Shown: piece after piece, positions 7,430-9,513 of the stretch | How positions within the stretch are numbered: the stretch's first letter is position 1 | How the letters are laid out: each line of letters opens with the position of its first letter | DNA from: Dehalococcoidales bacterium | Lineage (GTDB): Bacteria; Chloroflexota; Dehalococcoidia; Dehalococcoidales; UBA2162 | DNA: 9,513 nt | Reading direction: 5' to 3' | Assembly (NCBI GenBank): GCA_016932435.1 | Contig: JAFGCW010000040.1 | Location: 1 to 9,513, forward strand | Program-made: the position numbers and the translations under genes | The notes under the pieces: generated by a model | The model's input: only the letters and a program-made list of their open reading frames with translations | The model's database searches: none | What the model was told of the DNA's origin: nothing

Positions 7430-9141
7430 TGACCAGTGAAATTTCATATGAAAAAATTCAGTTTGGTAGAGAAAGTATAGAAGTCGCTTTCCGGAAAGCC
7501 CAGCCGCTCGATACGAAAAACCGGGGTATCGAACTGCAAACCTCTTCAAAAATTGAATTCAAACCCGGAACGACCGTTCTTAAAACAGGAACTACCTTTA
7601 TCGAGGGTGGCGTCGCGTTGCCCTGTAATATTGTATGGCATCGTGATGTAGGGGTGAAGATGCGGGACGGCACGACTATATATGCAGATATTTTCCTGCC
7701 TGCCGGTAATGAAAAGGTACCCGCAATCTTAAGCTGGAGTCCGTATGGAAAAACAGTTCCTCAACCAGCCCCTCCCGGCGTAGATCCCGGCGCAGTCTCC
7801 GGACTACAGAAATTTGAAGGACCCGACCCTGCCTACTGGTGCAATCACGGATATGCGATTATCAATGTGGATGCCCGTGGCTCGTTTTACTCCGAAGGAG
7901 ATATCTACATGTGGGGTACGCAGTCTGCCGAAGATTGCTTTGATTTTATCGAATGGACTGCCGTACAGGAATGGTGTACCGGTAAAGTTGCCATGTCGGG
8001 AAATTCCTGGCTTGGTATCATCCAATGGTTTGCCGCCGTTCAAAATCCTCCGCACCTGGCAGCAATAGCGCCTTGGGAAGGGCATATCGATCTGTATCGT
8101 TATGACGTTCTCCGGGGGGGAATTCGTGATACGGCGTTCAATGATTTCAACATAAGCACCCAGATAGGCCTGAACCGTATCGAAGATATGGCCGCTATGG
8201 CAGAAAAATATCCGTTGATGAACGCGTACTGGAAAGATAAAGTTCCTGAGCTTGAGAAAATATCCGTTCCTTCCTATATTGTGGCAAGCTGGGGAGGCCA
8301 CCAGACCATAGACGCATTCCGACGTATCTCTTCTAGGGAAAAGTGGTTACGGGTACATAATACCGGTGAATGGCCCGACTATTATGAGTATACGGAAAAT
8401 CTGCGACGTTTTTTCGATCATTTCCTGAAAGGCATAAACAACGACTGGGAGAAGACTCCCGGAGTACGGCTTTCGATCCTGGATCCAGGAGGAACCGATC
8501 AGGTTAACCGGCCTGAAAAAGAATGGCCGTTATCCCGGACGCAGTATGAAAAGTATTACCTGGATGCATCTATGAGTTCTCTTTCACTCAGCCCGGTAGC
8601 GAATGAGAAAGCAGCACACTATAAAGCCGATGATAATCAGAGTGAGTTAGCATTTACTCTCGAGTTCAATGAAGACACAGAGTTTGCCGGCTATGTCAGC
8701 CTTCACTTATGGATTGAAACGGACGTCGCCGATGATGCGGATATATTCGTACTTATTCAAAAGCTGGATGCTGATGACAAACCTGTACCGGGAGGATATG
8801 GTTTCATTGGTCCGGATGGACGATTACGGGCATCCCACAGGAAACTGGATACTTCTCAATCGACTCCCTGGTTCCCGTATCACCCTCACGATGCAGAGGA
8901 ACTTCTCACGCCTGGCCAGCCGGTTCCCTTAGATATTGAAATCCGGCCTATAGGAATGCGCTGGCACAAAGGTGAGAAACTCCAACTGACTATAGCCGGA
9001 AATAATGTGTTAGGTCGGTTTCGTCAGGGTCCGCCCGGCGGCACGAATCTACCAGGCCCTGCAACCCGAAATAAAGGAAATCACATTATCCATACCGGTG
9101 GTAGTTATGACTCTTATCTTCTTTTGCCTAGAATTGTGTAA
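7429..9141 (+). CDS. CocE/NonD-family alpha/beta hydrolase (S15 peptidase/esterase-like)
   Basis: This 570-residue protein has an N-terminal stretch of about 70 residues without a recognised motif. The alpha/beta hydrolase domain follows: MRDGTTIYADIFLPAG (78-93), SPYGK (104-108), DARGSFYSEGD (148-158) and the nucleophile elbow GNSWLG (191-196) with S193. The second half, from about residue 340, has the PepX C-terminal jelly-roll pattern, including YLDA (377-380), FNEDTEFAGYVSLHLWIE (413-430) and PIGMRWHKGEKLQLTI (507-522). Family members hydrolyse esters or amides such as cocaine or X-Pro peptides. The catalytic Asp, usually in a 'GWxD' loop, is not obvious: the site reads ASWGGHQTIDAF (286-297), so D295 or none may serve. 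H310 in RVHNTGEW is the probable catalytic His. There is no secretion signal, so it is likely cytosolic. The start ATG 7429 overlaps the preceding stop (TAATG) with only a weak AGGA (7412-7415), so translation probably depends on coupling. Confidence 0.88.
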   Translation: MTSEISYEKIQFGRESIEVAFRKAQPLDTKNRGIELQTSSKIEFKPGTTVLKTGTTFIEGGVALPCNIVWHRDVGVKMRDGTTIYADIFLPAGNEKVPAILSWSPYGKTVPQPAPPGVDPGAVSGLQKFEGPDPAYWCNHGYAIINVDARGSFYSEGDIYMWGTQSAEDCFDFIEWTAVQEWCTGKVAMSGNSWLGIIQWFAAVQNPPHLAAIAPWEGHIDLYRYDVLRGGIRDTAFNDFNISTQIGLNRIEDMAAMAEKYPLMNAYWKDKVPELEKISVPSYIVASWGGHQTIDAFRRISSREKWLRVHNTGEWPDYYEYTENLRRFFDHFLKGINNDWEKTPGVRLSILDPGGTDQVNRPEKEWPLSRTQYEKYYLDASMSSLSLSPVANEKAAHYKADDNQSELAFTLEFNEDTEFAGYVSLHLWIETDVADDADIFVLIQKLDADDKPVPGGYGFIGPDGRLRASHRKLDTSQSTPWFPYHPHDAEELLTPGQPVPLDIEIRPIGMRWHKGEKLQLTIAGNNVLGRFRQGPPGGTNLPGPATRNKGNHIIHTGGSYDSYLLLPRIV

Positions 9142-9308
9142 TTATCCATTGGTACAGGGAGGCTTGAAGTAACGTTAAATTTATATGTCCGTACTCAATG
9201 TAACCGGTGATAGCGAAAATGTACTCAGATCAATTAGTGAAGAAGCGTATAGATCAGGCACCTGATAAACAATGAGAGCTATAATTTATGTTACCGTTTG
9301 CTTGTTTG

Positions 9309-9344
9309 TTAGGCTATATTTGATGCTCCGATTAAAAAGCCTAA
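9309..9344. repeat. 7-bp inverted repeat TTAGGCT / AGCCTAA
   Basis: TTAGGCT (9309-9315) is perfectly complementary to AGCCTAA (9338-9344) across a 22-nt loop. No T-run follows on either strand, so it is not a classical terminator. It may be an operator half-site pair or chance. Confidence 0.35.
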
Positions 9345-9350
9345 TCTAAT
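9320..9350 (+). promoter_or_regulatory. Weak sigma70-like promoter candidate for the gene at 9431
   Basis: TTGATG (9320-9325) resembles a -35 box at 4 of 6 positions and TCTAAT (9345-9350) resembles a -10 box at 5 of 6, but the 19-nt spacing is long. It overlaps the inverted repeat at 9309-9344, as a regulated promoter might. AT-rich sequence gives many chance matches, so this is only a candidate. Confidence 0.2.
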
Positions 9351-9430
9351 GAATGATTTCTTAAGAGGTTAAATCAAAATTTCAATATAATATTCAAAAT
9401 ATAAGTAATTTATAATCAACGGAGGAGACA

Positions 9431-9513
9431 ATGAAAGATGGATATATCGCGGAACAGGCTCAGGATGTAAAAATACTCACGGAAGCTGAGGTTGTGGTGG
9501 TAGGCGGGGGACC
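9431..9513 (+). CDS. FAD-dependent oxidoreductase, N-terminal fragment cut by the window end
   Basis: The start ATG 9431 follows GGAGG (9421-9425) by 5 nt. The 27 complete codons visible encode a polar leader, then ILTEAEVVVVGGGP (residues 15-28, last codon incomplete but proline-determined), the first strand and glycine loop of a dinucleotide-binding fold. The leader length and the block 'ILxEAxVVVVGxGP' match the gene at 3731 (ILAEADVVVVGAGP), so it is probably a paralogue in the FAD_oxidored-like family. It stands alone after a 289-bp AT-rich gap and likely has its own promoter. The rest of the protein lies beyond the window. Confidence 0.75.
   Translation, partial: MKDGYIAEQAQDVKILTEAEVVVVGGG

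Larger units (their letters stand above)
9142..9430 (+). other. AT-rich intergenic region, the longest gap in the window
   Basis: The gap is 289 bp and holds no convincing gene. A 26-codon frame at 9185-9265 has an ATG but no ribosome-binding site and no recognised similarity. GTACTCA occurs twice, at 9191 and 9221, and AGATCA twice, at 9228 and 9251. An inverted repeat lies at 9309-9344. The last 60 bp before the ribosome site (9361-9420) contain only 9 G or C bases, well below the surrounding coding sequence. This looks like a promoter or leader region for the gene at 9431, separating it from the upstream operon. No T-rich rho-independent terminator is visible after 9141. Confidence 0.6.

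Noticed and set aside
7804..8301. Long open frame on the minus strand (165 codons) inside the hydrolase gene
   Set aside because: It lies wholly antisense to a gene with clear family motifs, and its translation shows no domain pattern; it is a composition shadow.
9185..9265. 26-codon open frame in the gap after the CocE-type hydrolase
   Set aside because: No ribosome-binding site lies at proper distance, and there is no recognisable similarity; a frame this short is expected by chance.

Overview
This window looks like part of a catabolic gene cluster from a mid-GC, probably anaerobic bacterium. All recognisable genes lie on the + strand and are tightly packed behind good Shine-Dalgarno sites. 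No tRNA, rRNA, CRISPR, insertion sequence or phage gene is visible. The anaerobe inference rests on one gene, an iron-sulfur flavoprotein with the compact CX2CX2CX5C cluster motif, a family best known from strict anaerobes. The wealth of flavin oxidoreductases, together with a cyclase-family hydrolase and CoA-linked acid metabolism, resembles gene content I associate with uncultured Chloroflexota (Dehalococcoidia-like) or Desulfobacterota. That placement is a guess; nothing here is a taxonomic marker.

Layout: (1) 1-396, the C-terminal part of a cyclase/kynurenine-formamidase-type metal hydrolase; (2) 426-764, a small cupin lacking the usual metal-binding histidines; (3) 829-2787, an acetoacetyl-CoA synthetase-type acid-CoA ligase; (4) 2846-3610, a crotonase with both catalytic glutamates; (5) 3731-4996, an FAD-dependent oxidoreductase; (6) 5067-5981, an iron-sulfur flavoprotein with an added C-terminal zinc-ribbon-like segment; (7) 5978-7429, a fumarate-reductase/ketosteroid-dehydrogenase-like FAD protein; (8) 7429-9141, a CocE/NonD-type alpha/beta hydrolase; (9) a 289-bp AT-rich gap; (10) from 9431, the first 27 codons of a second FAD oxidoreductase whose N-terminus resembles that of gene 5.

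Genes 6, 7 and 8 are translationally coupled (ATGA and TAATG overlaps), so the iron-sulfur flavoprotein, the FAD protein and the hydrolase are probably made together. My working model is degradation of an ester-, amide- or ring-containing substrate. The CocE-type hydrolase would release a carboxylate or amine, the flavoproteins would reduce or oxidise the carbon skeleton with the iron-sulfur flavoprotein delivering electrons, the cyclase-family hydrolase would open a ring, and the CoA ligase plus crotonase would carry the resulting keto acid into beta-oxidation. The substrate is unknown and the pathway order is inference. No transporter or regulator is present in the window.
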